From contig NZ_LYPL01000005.1 in NCBI RefSeq assembly GCF_001662075.1, forward strand, positions 327,435-391,434: a stretch of DNA of 64,000 bases. Reading direction: 5' to 3'. The notes beneath the pieces were generated by a model, which had not been told where the DNA came from, did not search any database, and saw nothing but the letters and a program-made list of their open reading frames with translations. This document shows positions 11,305 through 20,480 of the stretch, one piece after another; position 1 is the stretch's first letter; every line of letters begins with the position of its first letter. A program made the position numbers and the translations under genes. The stretch is from Rhizobium bangladeshense. GTDB lineage: Bacteria; Pseudomonadota; Alphaproteobacteria; Rhizobiales; Rhizobiaceae.

Positions 11305-11396
11305 TTTTTTGATGGCAGATCGGGTTCGGCGGCAAGCTTGGCGACATGGTTGGGCGTTTGGGCTGATGCTCAGAGAATGAGCGAGGCCCTCTCTTC

Positions 11397-11430
11397 GCCC
11401 TCATCCTGAGGTGCCCCTCAGGACGAGGGC
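11397..11430. repeat. Short hairpin repeat
   Basis: GCCCTCATCCTGAGG and CCTCAGGACGAGGGC form a 15-base stem with one mismatch and loop TGCC. The motif CCTCATCCTGAGG is typical of dispersed rhizobial palindromes, from general knowledge. Confidence 0.75.
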
Positions 11431-11589
11431 TAATGGCATGCCGTGCGGCTGATGGGCTGGTCGGCGTGCTTTGCTTGTGAAGCTTCGTTCGACGCTACGC
11501 TCTACGGCAGAAAATCTAGCGCAAGTACCAGCCCATCCACCCTTCACGCTGGCGGCGAGTTTGGCGAGAATGCCAACCACACTCTCCGT

Positions 11590-11670
11590 TATCCCAGGCC
11601 TTGAGCCTGGGATCCATGCGGCGGCTGCTGATGGATGCGGCGTGGATGCTCGGCTCAAGGCCGAGCATGA
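11590..11670. repeat. Composite palindromic repeat of two facing hairpins
   Basis: The left unit (11590-11616) contains ATCCCAGGC/GCCTGGGAT around CTTGA. The right unit (11643-11670) contains TGCTCGGC/GCCGAGCA around TCAAG. The two units are diverged inverted copies of each other (both end in ATCCA when read inward), so the whole is a larger imperfect palindrome with a 26-base centre. Confidence 0.8.
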
Positions 11671-12083
11671 CGGAGGGCGGGGTAGGCAGGAGAGACCATT
11701 CATAGCGCAGACGCCGTGTCAGCGATGCATCCGCTAGCGAAACCAGACAATGCCAGTCACGGCCTAAACTGACTTGGTGAGCGTTGGTGGGGCGAACGTC
11801 CTCGCCAATATATCACCGCTGGTGATGATCATATGCCGTGTCGCGGCTGCGCGAAGATTTCGGGAAGAGCTGGTGCGCTATCCAGCCAAATCGCCTCGTC
11901 AGATCATGACTTCAAAAGGCGTTTACTGCGGCAATCCATGCTCGTCAGGCGGAATCTCCAAGATCTACGGTAAATAATCGTGGTTAAGCAGCTTTTAACG
12001 TTTCCGGTTCATTATCCATACGAAGCGTATCAGATTGGCGGCGACTTGAGCCTGCCGATGTAACGGATTTTGGAGTGGGATCC

Positions 12084-12920
12084 ATGAAAAGAAGCTTGTC
12101 CGGCATCTTCGCGGCATTGTTGATCGCGACAAATGCCTATTCCGCGGACTTCGCTCCGGCCGAGCCCATCCCGGAGCAGCCGCCCGAGGTGACGGTCAGT
12201 GAAGCGACGGGCTGGTACCTGCGCGGCGATGTCGGTTATGCCTTTACCGATCTGCGCGGCGCCCGTTATTTCCAGGGCAGCAATGCTACCGAAGTCGATT
12301 TCGACGATGCTGACCTTGACGACGCATGGACGATCGGCGGCGGTGTCGGTTACCAGATCAACAGCTACCTGCGTACCGATCTGACCTTCGACTATCTCAC
12401 ACAGGCTGATTTCCGCGGCTCGACGGTCGGGCAGTGCGGCTTCCCGCTGGTGGATTGCACCTCGCGCGACCGCTCGTCGCTGACCGCCTACACGCTGCTG
12501 GCCAACGCCTATGTCGATCTCGGCACCTATGGCTATGTAACGCCTTATGTCGGCGCCGGTATCGGCGGTTCCTACGTGAAATGGAAGAACCTGCGCAACG
12601 TCGCCTGTGCCGATGACGGCAGCTTCTGCGACGACGAGGTCACCCATGGCGGCAAGGGCAACTGGCGCTTCACCTACGCCCTGATGGCCGGTGCCTCGGT
12701 CGACGTCACCTGCAACTTCAAGGCCGATGTCGGCTACCGATACCTGCATATCGATGGCGGCAACATGTTCGGCTATGCCGAAAATGGCGGTCCGGGCCGC
12801 GACAAGGGCCTCAGCGCCCATGAAGTCCGCGTCGGTGGCCGCTACCTCTTCGGCGGATGCGCCCAGGCGAGCTACGAACCGCCGCCGGAAATTCCGCTGC
12901 AGCAGCCAGTCTACAAGTAA
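12084..12920 (+). CDS. Outer-membrane beta-barrel protein (Omp25/RopB-like)
   Basis: The 278-residue protein has a signal peptide (MKRSLSGIFAALLIATNAYS, cleavage near residue 20), a short Pro-rich linker, and alternating amphipathic strands such as GWYLRGDVGYAFTD, VGYQINSYLRTDLTFDYL and RFTYALMAGASVDV. These are typical of the eight-stranded barrel family that includes Omp25 and RopB. Four Cys residues (QCGFPLVDC; CADDGSFC) could form disulfide-bonded loops. The start at 12084 follows TGGAGTGGGA; a GTG three codons earlier is possible. It stands alone with its own terminator. The exact role (porin or structural) cannot be told from sequence. Confidence 0.85.
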   Translation: MKRSLSGIFAALLIATNAYSADFAPAEPIPEQPPEVTVSEATGWYLRGDVGYAFTDLRGARYFQGSNATEVDFDDADLDDAWTIGGGVGYQINSYLRTDLTFDYLTQADFRGSTVGQCGFPLVDCTSRDRSSLTAYTLLANAYVDLGTYGYVTPYVGAGIGGSYVKWKNLRNVACADDGSFCDDEVTHGGKGNWRFTYALMAGASVDVTCNFKADVGYRYLHIDGGNMFGYAENGGPGRDKGLSAHEVRVGGRYLFGGCAQASYEPPPEIPLQQPVYK

Positions 12921-12940
12921 ATCCAATCTCCTGCATCAGA

Positions 12941-12970
12941 AAGCCGTCCGACCTCCGGGCGGCTTTTTTC
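12941..12970 (+). terminator. Rho-independent terminator after the beta-barrel gene
   Basis: AAGCCGTCCG pairs with CGGGCGGCTT (one G-T pair) around ACCTC, followed by TTTT. Confidence 0.9.
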
Positions 12971-13044
12971 ATTTTGACGACCTCTCTGCGTCAAAATATC
13001 TTCCGCTTGCGACATTTCGATCTTGACTGTGAAGCCTCCGATCC

Positions 13045-13106
13045 ATACACACGGCGGCGGGACACCCTTCCCCAACGAAGGGCTTTCTATCTGAGAGGAT
13101 AGCATC
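13045..13106 (+). ncRNA. serC leader RNA motif
   Basis: Directly before serC are two hairpins: CCCTTC (13065-13070) with GAAGGG (13077-13082), and CTATC (13087-13091) with GATAG (13098-13102). The second loop contains the ribosome site GAGAGGA. This matches the alphaproteobacterial serC motif described alongside the SAM-II riboswitch, as recalled. The second hairpin could hide or expose the ribosome site. No ligand is established for the motif to my knowledge. The 5' limit is approximate. Confidence 0.7.
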
Positions 13107-14285
13107 ATGGCGAAGACCGCAAAGCCGGACATCCGTCCGTACAATACCCATTTTTCTTCTGGCCCCTGCTCGAAGCGCCCCGGTTGGTCGCTCGAAGCCC
13201 TTTCCGACGCGGCTCTCGGCCGTTCGCACCGCGCCAAGGTCGGCAAGGCCAAGCTCAAGCAGGCCATCGACCTTACCCGCGAAATTCTCGAAGTGCCGGC
13301 GGATTACCGCATCGGCATCGTTCCGGCCTCCGACACCGGCGCCGTCGAAATGGCGCTATGGTCGCTGCTCGGCGAACGCGGTGTCGACATGCTCGCCTGG
13401 GAAAGCTTCGGCGCCGGCTGGGTCACCGATGTCGTCAAACAGCTGAAGCTCAAGGATGTGCGCAGGCTCGAAGCCGTTTACGGCGAGCTTCCCGATCTCT
13501 CGGCTGTCGATTTCGACCGTGACGTCGTCTTCACCTGGAACGGCACCACATCAGGTGTGCGCGTGCCGAACGGCGATTTCATTCCCGCCGACCGCAAGGG
13601 CCTGACGATCTGCGACGCCACCTCGGCCGCTTTCGCCCAGCAACTCGATTTCGCAAAGCTCGATGTCGTCACCTTCTCCTGGCAGAAGGTTCTGGGCGGC
13701 GAGGGCGCGCACGGCGTCATCATTCTTTCGCCGCGCGCCGTCGAGCGCCTCACAACCTATACGCCGGCCTGGCCGCTGCCGAAGATCTTCCGCATGACCT
13801 CGGGCGGCAAGCTGACGGAAGGCATCTTCCAGGGCGAGACGATCAACACGCCTTCGATGCTCTGCGTCGAGGACTACATCGATGCGCTGCTCTGGGCCAA
13901 AGAGCTTGGCGGTCTCAAGGCGCTGATCGCGCGGGCCGATGCCAATGCCAAGGTCATCCACGATTTCGTCGCGGCGAACGACTGGATCGCCAATCTCGCC
14001 GTCAAGGTGGAAACGGCCTCCAACACCTCCGTCTGCCTGAAAATCGTCGACAGGGACATCACGGCGCTTGACGACGATGGCCAGGCGAATTTCGCCAAGG
14101 GTCTGGTCGGCCTGCTGGAAAAGGAAGGTGTAGCCTATGACATCGGCCATTACCGCGACGCGCCGTCGGGTCTGCGCATCTGGGCGGGTGCGACGATCGA
14201 GGCATCCGACATGCAGAAGCTGATGCCCTGGCTTTCCTGGGCCTTCGAAACGCAGAAGGCGCAGCTCTCTCAGGCCGCTGCTTAA
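13107..14285 (+). CDS. serC: SerC, phosphoserine aminotransferase
   Basis: The 392-residue PLP enzyme makes 3-phosphoserine from 3-phosphohydroxypyruvate and glutamate, the second step of serine synthesis. The Schiff-base Lys is at residue 194 in [15 protein letters not shown], and the N-terminal [13 protein letters not shown] and [16 protein letters not shown] motifs mark the alphaproteobacterial (Methanosarcina-like) branch. It is preceded by the serC leader RNA, whose hairpin holds the ribosome site, so translation is probably regulated there. serA follows after 77 bases on the same strand. Confidence 0.95.
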   Translation: MAKTAKPDIRPYNTHFSSGPCSKRPGWSLEALSDAALGRSHRAKVGKAKLKQAIDLTREILEVPADYRIGIVPASDTGAVEMALWSLLGERGVDMLAWESFGAGWVTDVVKQLKLKDVRRLEAVYGELPDLSAVDFDRDVVFTWNGTTSGVRVPNGDFIPADRKGLTICDATSAAFAQQLDFAKLDVVTFSWQKVLGGEGAHGVIILSPRAVERLTTYTPAWPLPKIFRMTSGGKLTEGIFQGETINTPSMLCVEDYIDALLWAKELGGLKALIARADANAKVIHDFVAANDWIANLAVKVETASNTSVCLKIVDRDITALDDDGQANFAKGLVGLLEKEGVAYDIGHYRDAPSGLRIWAGATIEASDMQKLMPWLSWAFETQKAQLSQAAA

Positions 14286-14362
14286 TGTGATCGCATCCGG
14301 CTCCGCCACAGGGCGGAGCCCCTGATTTCATCCATCGCTGAACATTTTTGAAGGAGTCCCTC

Positions 14363-15958
14363 ATGGCACCTCGCGTTCTCGTATCCGACGAATTGTCGGA
14401 AACCGCCGTCCAGATCTTCCGCGACCGCGGCGTCGAAGTCGATTTCGAACCGCAGCTCGGCAAGGACAAGGACCGTCTGCTCGAAGTCATCGGCAAATAT
14501 GATGGCCTGGCCATCCGTTCCGCCACCAAGGTGACTGAAAAGATCATCGAAGGGGCGAAGAACCTCAAGGTCGTCGGCCGCGCCGGCATCGGCGTCGACA
14601 ATGTCGATATTCCGGCCGCCTCCCGCCGCGGCATCATCGTCATGAACACGCCCTTCGGCAATTCGATCACGACGGCCGAACACGCGATCGCGCTGATGTT
14701 CGCTGTCGCTCGCCAGCTTCCGGCAGCCGATACCTCGACGCAGGCCGGCAAATGGGAGAAGTCGAAATTCATGGGTGTCGAGATCACCGGCAAGACGCTC
14801 GGCGTCATCGGCGCCGGCAATATCGGTTCGATCGTCTGCGCCCGCGCCATCGGCCTCAAGATGCATGTCGTCGCCTATGACCCGTTCCTCTCCAAGGAGC
14901 GCGCCGAGGAAATGGGAGTCACCAAGGTTGAGCTGGACGAGCTTTTCGCCCGCGCCGATTTCATCACGCTACACGTGCCGATGACCGACAAGACGCGCGG
15001 CATCCTCAACAAGGAAGCGCTCGCGAAGACCAAGCCGGGCGTGCGCATCATCAATTGCGCCCGTGGCGGACTGGTCGATGAAGCGGCTCTCGCCGAGGCC
15101 ATCAAGTCCGGCCACGTCGCCGGTGCCGCCTTCGACGTGTTCGAGGTCGAGCCCGCCAAGGAAAGCCCGCTCTTCGGTCTGCCGAACGTCGTCTGCACGC
15201 CGCATCTCGGCGCTTCGACGACCGAGGCGCAGGAAAACGTCGCTCTGCAGGTGGCCGAACAGATGTCGGACTATCTCGTCAAGGGCGCGGTCTCCAACGC
15301 CATCAACATGCCGTCGATCACCGCGGAAGAAGCGCCGATCCTGAAGCCTTTCATCCGTCTTGCCGACGTTCTCGGCGCCTTCGTCGGCCAGGTCACCGAA
15401 GAGCCGATCAAGGAAATCGAGATCCTTTATGACGGCGTCACCGCCAACATGAACACGCGGGCACTGACGAGCGCGGTGCTCGCCGGTCTCATTCGCCCGC
15501 AGGTCGCCGACGTCAACATGGTTTCGGCGCCGATCATGATCAAGGAAAAAGGCATCGTGCTTTCCGAGGTCAAGCGCGATAAGACGGGCGTGTTCGACGG
15601 CTATATCAAGCTTACGGTGACGACCGAGAGCATGACGCGTTCAATCGCCGGCACGGTGTTTTCGGACGGCAAGCCGCGCTTCATCCAGATAAAGGGTATC
15701 AATCTCGATGCCGATGTCGGCTCGCACATGATCTACATCACCAATACCGACGTCCCTGGCATGATCGGCTTCATCGGCACGACGCTCGGTGCTGCCGGCG
15801 TCAACATCGCCAACTTCCAGCTCGGTCGCGACAAGCAGGGCGGCGACGCCATCGCGCTGCTCTATGTCGACGGCGAGGTGGAGGACGGCGTGCTCGAACG
15901 GCTGACAGCGCACCAAGCAATCCGCCAGGCAAAGCTGCTGACATTCAACATAGACTGA
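14363..15958 (+). CDS. serA: SerA, D-3-phosphoglycerate dehydrogenase
   Basis: The enzyme oxidises 3-phosphoglycerate with NAD, the first step of serine synthesis. The 531 residues match the long type with an intervening (ASB) domain and a C-terminal ACT domain, from about residue 460 (YITNTDVPGMIGFIGTTLG), which normally senses serine. The Rossmann loop GAGNIG is at 150-155, and the catalytic triad is Arg234 (ARGGLVDE), Glu263 and His281 (TPHLGAS). AAGGAG at 14351-14356 fixes the start at 14363. It forms the serC-serA unit, ending at a strong terminator. Confidence 0.96.
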   Translation: MAPRVLVSDELSETAVQIFRDRGVEVDFEPQLGKDKDRLLEVIGKYDGLAIRSATKVTEKIIEGAKNLKVVGRAGIGVDNVDIPAASRRGIIVMNTPFGNSITTAEHAIALMFAVARQLPAADTSTQAGKWEKSKFMGVEITGKTLGVIGAGNIGSIVCARAIGLKMHVVAYDPFLSKERAEEMGVTKVELDELFARADFITLHVPMTDKTRGILNKEALAKTKPGVRIINCARGGLVDEAALAEAIKSGHVAGAAFDVFEVEPAKESPLFGLPNVVCTPHLGASTTEAQENVALQVAEQMSDYLVKGAVSNAINMPSITAEEAPILKPFIRLADVLGAFVGQVTEEPIKEIEILYDGVTANMNTRALTSAVLAGLIRPQVADVNMVSAPIMIKEKGIVLSEVKRDKTGVFDGYIKLTVTTESMTRSIAGTVFSDGKPRFIQIKGINLDADVGSHMIYITNTDVPGMIGFIGTTLGAAGVNIANFQLGRDKQGGDAIALLYVDGEVEDGVLERLTAHQAIRQAKLLTFNID

Positions 15959-15983
15959 GCTTCCTTCCTCCCAAGGAAACAGG

Positions 15984-16016
15984 AAAACCCGGCGCCGGAA
16001 ACGGCGCCGGGTTTTC
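15984..16016 (+). terminator. Rho-independent terminator after serA
   Basis: A perfect 14-base stem, AAAACCCGGCGCCG with CGGCGCCGGGTTTT, closes on a GAAA tetraloop and ends in TTTTC. It may also serve the convergent minus-strand gene at 16039. Confidence 0.93.
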
Positions 16017-16038
16017 TGCGTCAGCAATGGGTATATTT

Positions 16039-16305
16039 TCAGTGAGGCAAGCGCTTGCGGCGGACGATCTTGCCGAAACGGGCTCTATCGTCCTCAGCCT
16101 TGGTGCGATGAAGGAAGGCGCGCCTGCTGCCTTCGAGACCCTGGAAGAATTCGTCCCAGGAAATCTCCTCCTGCGTTTCCGAGGAAAAATCGACGCGGAC
16201 GGTTTCGCTGTCGCTCGCGTCCTTGATGCGGGCGGGATGGCCGCCTCGCTCTTCGATCCAGTGTCTGATCCTGTTGTAATCCGCCGTCGTGCCGAACCTG
16301 GCCAT
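16039..16305 (-). CDS. Conserved small hypothetical protein, 88 residues
   Basis: The protein begins MARFGTTADYNRIRHWIEERGGHP and contains an acidic centre (SSETQEEISWDEFFQGLEG) and a basic C-terminal tail (RFGKIVRRKRLPH). GGAGGG lies four bases before the ATG, which supports this start over an upstream in-frame one. There is no signal peptide or membrane segment. The composition suggests a small cytoplasmic protein, possibly nucleic-acid binding through its tail, but I recognise no characterised family. It is convergent with serA and shares the terminator region. Confidence 0.7.
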   Translation of the reverse strand: MARFGTTADYNRIRHWIEERGGHPARIKDASDSETVRVDFSSETQEEISWDEFFQGLEGSRRAFLHRTKAEDDRARFGKIVRRKRLPH

Positions 16306-16488
16306 GAAACCCTCCGCAGCATACGATTGCGACATTGATCACCCCAAACGCATGATCGAAAGAATAGTTCCATAGGGCGATAATTATTTGCTCGACGATT
16401 TCCGGTTGAGCCGGCTGCTCAAGCATTCGTTATTTTGAGAACAGCGGTCGGAGCGGCATAATTCGCATTGGCTGGAAGGAGGATGTAT

Positions 16489-16590
16489 ATGAAACGCTAT
16501 TCATGCTCGATAATCGGACTGGCGCTCATGACCGCCGTCATCGCCAATCCAGGCATCGCATTCGCCTGCAACAAGCTGATCGGCACCTGA
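16489..16590 (+). CDS. Very small putative secreted peptide, 33 residues
   Basis: The frame runs from ATG 16489 to TGA 16590 and is preceded by an excellent ribosome site, GGAAGGAGG at 16474-16482. The product starts MKRYSCSIIGLALM and continues as a hydrophobic stretch ending in AFA, followed by CNKLIGT. It reads as a signal peptide with a seven-residue mature part containing one Cys. It stands alone between two opposite-facing genes. It could be a truncated remnant, a leader peptide or a true small exported protein. No family recognised. Confidence 0.5.
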   Translation: MKRYSCSIIGLALMTAVIANPGIAFACNKLIGT

Positions 16591-16772
16591 GCCGCACCCC
16601 CGCTTTCAAGGCGTGGCTTCGGCCGCGCCTTCCTTTCTGACTGGCGAAACGATCGGCCGCCCGAACGCCGCCTCTTGCGTCCCGATACAATCCTTTCTAT
16701 ATCGATCGCTTATCGAAAGGCGGCCGATCCCGCCCCATACAGCAATCCGCCGCAATTGCAGCGCAAGGGCGG

Positions 16773-18002
16773 ATGATGAGCGCGCAGAATTTGGCACCAC
16801 CGTTGAACACACTGGATTTTGACAAGAAGCCGGAAGAGACCCGCGTCGTCGTCGCCATGTCGGGCGGCGTCGATTCCTCCGTCGTGGCCGGCCTTCTCAA
16901 ACAGCAGGGTTACGACGTGCTCGGGATTACGCTGCAGCTTTACGACCATGGCGCCGCCGTTCATCGCGCCGGGTCCTGCTGCGCCGGTCAGGATATCGAC
17001 GATGCGCGCCGCGTCTGCGAGACGCTCGGCATTCCGCATTATGTGCTCGATTACGAGAAGCGCTTTCGCGAGACGGTGATCAATCCCTTCGCCGAAAGCT
17101 ATGTGGCCGGCGAAACGCCGATCCCCTGCGTCTCCTGCAACCAGACCGTCAAGTTCGCCGATCTCCTGGCGACCGCCAAGGAGCTCGGCGCCGATGCGCT
17201 GGCGACCGGCCATTATATCCGGTCGCGGCCGAACCCTTCGCCCGAACATCCCGGCCGCCGTGCGCTGTTCCGTCCGGCCGACGCCGACCGCGACCAGAGC
17301 TATTTCCTGTTCGCCACGACGCAGGAGCAGATCGATTATCTGCGCTTTCCGCTCGGCGGTCTGCCGAAGGCCGAGACCCGCCGGCTTGCCGAAAAGATGG
17401 GCCTCGTCGTCGCCAAGAAGGCCGACAGCCAGGACATCTGCTTTGTGCCGCAGGGCAAATATTCCGATATCATCACCAAGCTGAAGCCGAATGCGGCGCT
17501 TGCCGGCGAGATCGTCCATCTCGACGGCCGCGTTTTGGGAACGCACGAAGGCATACTGCACTTCACCATCGGCCAGCGCCGCGGCATCGGCATCGCCACC
17601 GGCGAGCCGCTCTACGTCGTCTATCTCGATGCCCGCTCGCGCCGCGTCATCGTTGGGCCGAAGGAGGCGCTGGAAACACACCGCGTCTATCTGCGCGACG
17701 TCAACTGGCTGGGCGACGAGACGCTTGCGGAAGCAGCGTCCGGCGAAGGCTTCGCCTGTTACGCCAAGGTCCGCTCGACCAGGGCGCCGGCACCGTCCGT
17801 GCTGCATGTCGATTCCACCGGCACCTATGTCGATCTAACGGTCGGCGAGGCTGGTATCGCACCCGGCCAGGCCTGCGCGCTCTATTCCGCGCCCGGCGAC
17901 GACGCCCGCGTCTTCGGCGGCGGCTTCATCGAGCGCTCCGAGCGCGAACCCTCGGCCGAGGCCTCGCTCAAGGCGCTGCTTGCCAGCCCCGTCGCGGCTT
18001 GA
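16773..18002 (+). CDS. mnmA: MnmA/TrmU, tRNA-specific 2-thiouridylase
   Basis: The enzyme adds sulfur to U34 of tRNA-Lys, Glu and Gln, using ATP and a persulfide. The PP-loop SGGVDSS is at residues 30-36, the catalytic Cys in CNQTVKF is at 122 (with Cys119 close by), the second catalytic Cys in SQDICFV is at 223, and DQSYFLF and IGQRRGIGI are family blocks. At 409 residues it is slightly longer than the E. coli enzyme because of an N-terminal leader of about 20 residues. Two adjacent ATGs (16773, 16776) follow AAGGGCGG; either may be used. Confidence 0.95.
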   Translation: MMSAQNLAPPLNTLDFDKKPEETRVVVAMSGGVDSSVVAGLLKQQGYDVLGITLQLYDHGAAVHRAGSCCAGQDIDDARRVCETLGIPHYVLDYEKRFRETVINPFAESYVAGETPIPCVSCNQTVKFADLLATAKELGADALATGHYIRSRPNPSPEHPGRRALFRPADADRDQSYFLFATTQEQIDYLRFPLGGLPKAETRRLAEKMGLVVAKKADSQDICFVPQGKYSDIITKLKPNAALAGEIVHLDGRVLGTHEGILHFTIGQRRGIGIATGEPLYVVYLDARSRRVIVGPKEALETHRVYLRDVNWLGDETLAEAASGEGFACYAKVRSTRAPAPSVLHVDSTGTYVDLTVGEAGIAPGQACALYSAPGDDARVFGGGFIERSEREPSAEASLKALLASPVAA

Positions 18003-18138
18003 AACCCTCAGGAAACGACCGCCAACAAAGCCGGGCGTTTTTCTCCATCATGCGCTTGACACAAAGCCGAAGCGCACCTTATAAGCCGCTCATCCCACGA
18101 GCCCGCAGCGCTTCGCGAGCAGGTATCGGTTGACCAGT

Positions 18139-18215
18139 GGCGGAGTAGCTCAGTAGGTCAGAGCAGAGGAATCATAATCCTTGTGTCGGGGGTTCAAATC
18201 CCTCCTCCGCTACCA
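18139..18215 (+). tRNA. tRNA-Met (CAT), elongator
   Basis: The acceptor stem GGCGGAG/CTCCGCT (first pair G-T), D-arm TAGCTCAGTAGGTCAGAGCA, anticodon stem GAGGA/TCCTT with loop ATCATAA (anticodon CAT), T-arm GGGGGTTCAAATCCCTC and an encoded CCA are all visible. The lack of initiator features, together with GGAATCATAATCC, fits the alphaproteobacterial elongator tRNA-Met. A CAT tRNA-Ile that TilS would modify is the alternative and is less likely. Confidence 0.93.
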
Positions 18216-18340
18216 TCTCTTCCTTGCAGAATTTGCGATTCTGGCGGCTCGATTTGAGCCGGTTCCGACGGCCGCGGTAGTGCGTCCCTCCGCGGAAAGA
18301 CGCGGCGACAGGACCATAATCGCTGACGCCGAGGCCAGCA

Positions 18341-18469
18341 CTATCTGTAGAGCATAAAATGCAATATCGGCATTTTCATCGCCCAAAGATAGGATGCCGC
18401 AGCGATAATAATTGCCCATAAGGCCAGCGAGAACATGACCGCGACTAACCTGATTCCCATTGACTGCAT
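18341..18469 (-). CDS. Small single-pass membrane protein, 42 residues
   Basis: The frame starts at ATG 18467-18469 and ends at TAG 18341-18343. GGAGG sits seven bases upstream. The product begins MQSMGIRLVAVMFSLALWAI and is one continuous membrane helix (about residues 6-30), followed by a short tail with several Met residues (WAMKMPILHFMLYR). It lies between tRNA-Met and the VCBS-like gene. The ribosome site and hydrophobic design support a real gene. Function unknown. Confidence 0.5.
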   Translation of the reverse strand: MQSMGIRLVAVMFSLALWAIIIAAASYLWAMKMPILHFMLYR

Positions 18470-18628
18470 TATTTCCTCCATCCCAGAATAACCGTCCCTC
18501 CTCGGACGATCTATTGCTAGCAGGGCGCAGGTCGGTCAGCTATCGCAAGAAATTGCTACTGGATCGTCGCTGCTGCGCACGCTCGGAAAGAGGCAATGTT
18601 TGGCGATGCGCGCCCTTTTCCACTTCTC

Positions 18629-19456
18629 TCAAACGACAAAGTGGAAGTTGTCGTACTGCGCGCCATAATAGTCGGGGCCGCTCGTTTCGGTGATGACGGG
18701 CTCGGTGTCGAGCACGAGGTAGTCGATCTGGCCATAGGCGCTGAGATCAATCACTTGCGGGTCATGAATGCTGTCGGCGGTCACGTCGACCGTAACCAGG
18801 AACACGGTATCGCCGTTCAGCCTACCTTCGATCGTCAGAACGTTGTCATAGTCTGATGTGCCATTTGCCACGCTGAATTGCTCGATCTGAAAGCGGCCCC
18901 CATCGGCGGCCTGGATGGGTGTCCAGAAGGCGCCGCCTGACAGAAAATGGTTGCCGTCGGCTTCCTTTTGTATCGCTGCATCGTCACCATCGTACCAGGC
19001 GCCCCAATCGAAGCCCTTGTAGCCTGTAGGGAAATCATATTTGCCGACATCCTCGAAATTGACGAAGATGTCGCCACGCTCCGGCAGATCGACAGCGATA
19101 TTGAGCAAGCCGAAGTCGGTAGCGCCTTTGCCGTCCGAGATCTTGAAATTGAACTGATCGAGGAGTTGATCTCCCGGGCCGAGCGCCAATACCACCGGAT
19201 TGGAGTGATCGAGTTCATAGGTGTAGTAGCCGTCGGAATAGACGGTCAGCGTGCCGTATTTTCCCTCGATCGTCGTCGTCGTGGCCGGTCCGTCCGGATT
19301 GGCCGGTTGCGGAATTCGCTGCCCGTTCACGAAGTTGAGACGCAGAAGATCTCCGTCGGCATCCGTGGAACCGTCCAGGATGTTGCCGTCAACCGGCTTG
19401 TCGATGTCGAAAATGGGCTGGTATACGTCCGCTGCGACCGGCTTGTGGTTTGCCAT
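18629..19456 (-). CDS. VCBS/cadherin-like extracellular protein
   Basis: The 275-residue acidic protein (from MANHKPVAADVYQ) lacks an N-terminal signal peptide. Residues about 25-125 resemble a VCBS or Ig-like repeat (DADGDLLRLNFVNGQ, GKYGTLTVYSDGYYTYELD, FNFKISDGKGATDFGLLNI), a type found in large RTX adhesins. Residues 130-275 form a Tyr/Asp/Phe-rich beta domain ending YDNFHFVV. Such proteins usually leave by a type I system, but no GGxGxD repeats are visible. GGGAGG before ATG 19456 supports this start over an in-frame one 33 bases upstream. It is a single gene, and its substrate or surface role is unknown. Confidence 0.65.
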   Translation of the reverse strand: MANHKPVAADVYQPIFDIDKPVDGNILDGSTDADGDLLRLNFVNGQRIPQPANPDGPATTTTIEGKYGTLTVYSDGYYTYELDHSNPVVLALGPGDQLLDQFNFKISDGKGATDFGLLNIAVDLPERGDIFVNFEDVGKYDFPTGYKGFDWGAWYDGDDAAIQKEADGNHFLSGGAFWTPIQAADGGRFQIEQFSVANGTSDYDNVLTIEGRLNGDTVFLVTVDVTADSIHDPQVIDLSAYGQIDYLVLDTEPVITETSGPDYYGAQYDNFHFVV

Positions 19457-19763
19457 TTCTACCTCCCGTCTGAAATTCTGTTTAAACATGCAACCCTATC
19501 GGGTGCTTGGCAACGAAATTTTGCCGAGCGTCAGATCAATTCAGCCTGTCATATCCGGCCGGCACAATTTGTCTGTAGCTCAAGGATCCAAGTAAAGGGA
19601 CTGACGCCGGCGTCTATTCCCTTAGAAATGAATATTTATGACCTGTCTTACGCTGATGTCGCTTTGGAGAATGCGGCATTTTCTGCCAGCAGAAGTATTT
19701 CCGGCCAGTATTAATGCCAGTCAAATGATGATGTCATCATGACGATATACGGCATTGATTGCT
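19457..19763. other. Intergenic region upstream of the VCBS-like gene
   Basis: This AT-richer 307-base stretch has no credible gene. Near its right end is a 16-base palindrome, ATGATGATGTCATCAT (19725-19740), just past the livF stop. It lacks a T-tract on either strand, so it is not a typical terminator. Confidence 0.5.
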
Positions 19764-20480
19764 TCAATGCAGGCCGCCCACTCCGAGCAGGCTCTCGACG
19801 GCTTCGTGGTCCTTGGATAGGTCTGCCGGCGTTCCCATCCAGGCCAGCCGCCCTCGTTCGAGAATGACGACCTGGTCGGCGAAATCGAGCGCGCTCTGAA
19901 TCCGTTGCTCGACAAGAAGGATGGTCATGTCGCCTGACTGTGCGAGATCGGCGAAGGCTGCCATCAGTTCCTCGCAGATAACGGGGGCGAGCCCCTCCAG
20001 CGGTTCGTCGAGCAGCAGCACGGACGGGCGGCCGAGAATGGTTCGGGCGGTCGAAAGCATTTGCTGCTCGCCGCCGGAGAGCTGGTTGCCGAGGTTGCGG
20101 CGGCGCTCCTTCATGCGCGGGAACAGTGCATAGGCTTCCTCCAGCGCCGTTTTCGGCCGCGCCTTCAAGCCGACGAAAAGGTTCTCTTCGACGGTCAACG
20201 TCGGAAACACGCAACGTGTCTGCGGCACATAGCCGAGACCCTTATGCGCGCGTGTTGCGCTTGGTGCTGTTGTGACGTCCGTATCGCCAAGTTTGATGCG
20301 GCCCTCGTAGCGTCGGGTCTGGCCGGCGAGCGTCGCCAGCAGCGTCGTCTTGCCCATGCCGTTGCGGCCGAGCACGGCAAGCCTTGCGCCTGCCGGCACG
20401 GACAAGGAAATGCCTTCCAACACCCGCGTCGGCCCGTATCCGGCCGACAGATTTTCGACCTCAAGCGACAGGGCTGGCAT
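19764..20480 (-). CDS. livF: LivF-like ATP-binding protein of a branched-chain-type ABC importer
   Basis: The 238-residue ABC ATPase has Walker A GRNGMGKT, a Q-loop in the YVPQTRCVFP region, signature LSGGEQQML and Walker B VLLLDEPLEGLAP, the usual LivF pattern. It pairs with LivG to power the LivH/LivM permease. The start at 20480 (MPALSLEVENL) is chosen because GGGAG lies eight bases upstream, inside livG; another ATG sits two codons earlier. It overlaps the end of livG by 20 bases, so the two are translationally coupled. It is the last gene of a five-gene importer operon. Confidence 0.9.
   Translation of the reverse strand: MPALSLEVENLSAGYGPTRVLEGISLSVPAGARLAVLGRNGMGKTTLLATLAGQTRRYEGRIKLGDTDVTTAPSATRAHKGLGYVPQTRCVFPTLTVEENLFVGLKARPKTALEEAYALFPRMKERRRNLGNQLSGGEQQMLSTARTILGRPSVLLLDEPLEGLAPVICEELMAAFADLAQSGDMTILLVEQRIQSALDFADQVVILERGRLAWMGTPADLSKDHEAVESLLGVGGLH

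Larger units (their letters stand above)
11305..12083. other. Gene-free, repeat-bearing intergenic region
   Basis: In this 779-base gap I see two palindromic repeat units (11397-11430 and 11590-11670) and no frame with a credible start, ribosome site and codon bias. The last 100 bases are AT-richer and should hold the promoter of the outer-membrane protein gene that follows. Confidence 0.7.

Noticed and set aside
11774..11977. A 67-codon plus-strand frame starting with GTG in the repeat-bearing gap
   Set aside because: No ribosome site, mixed codon use, no recognisable motif; it is beside repeats and probably chance.
18210..18419. A 69-codon minus-strand frame overlapping the tRNA-Met 3' end
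   Set aside because: It overlaps the tRNA and has no ribosome site; the 42-residue gene in another frame has better support.
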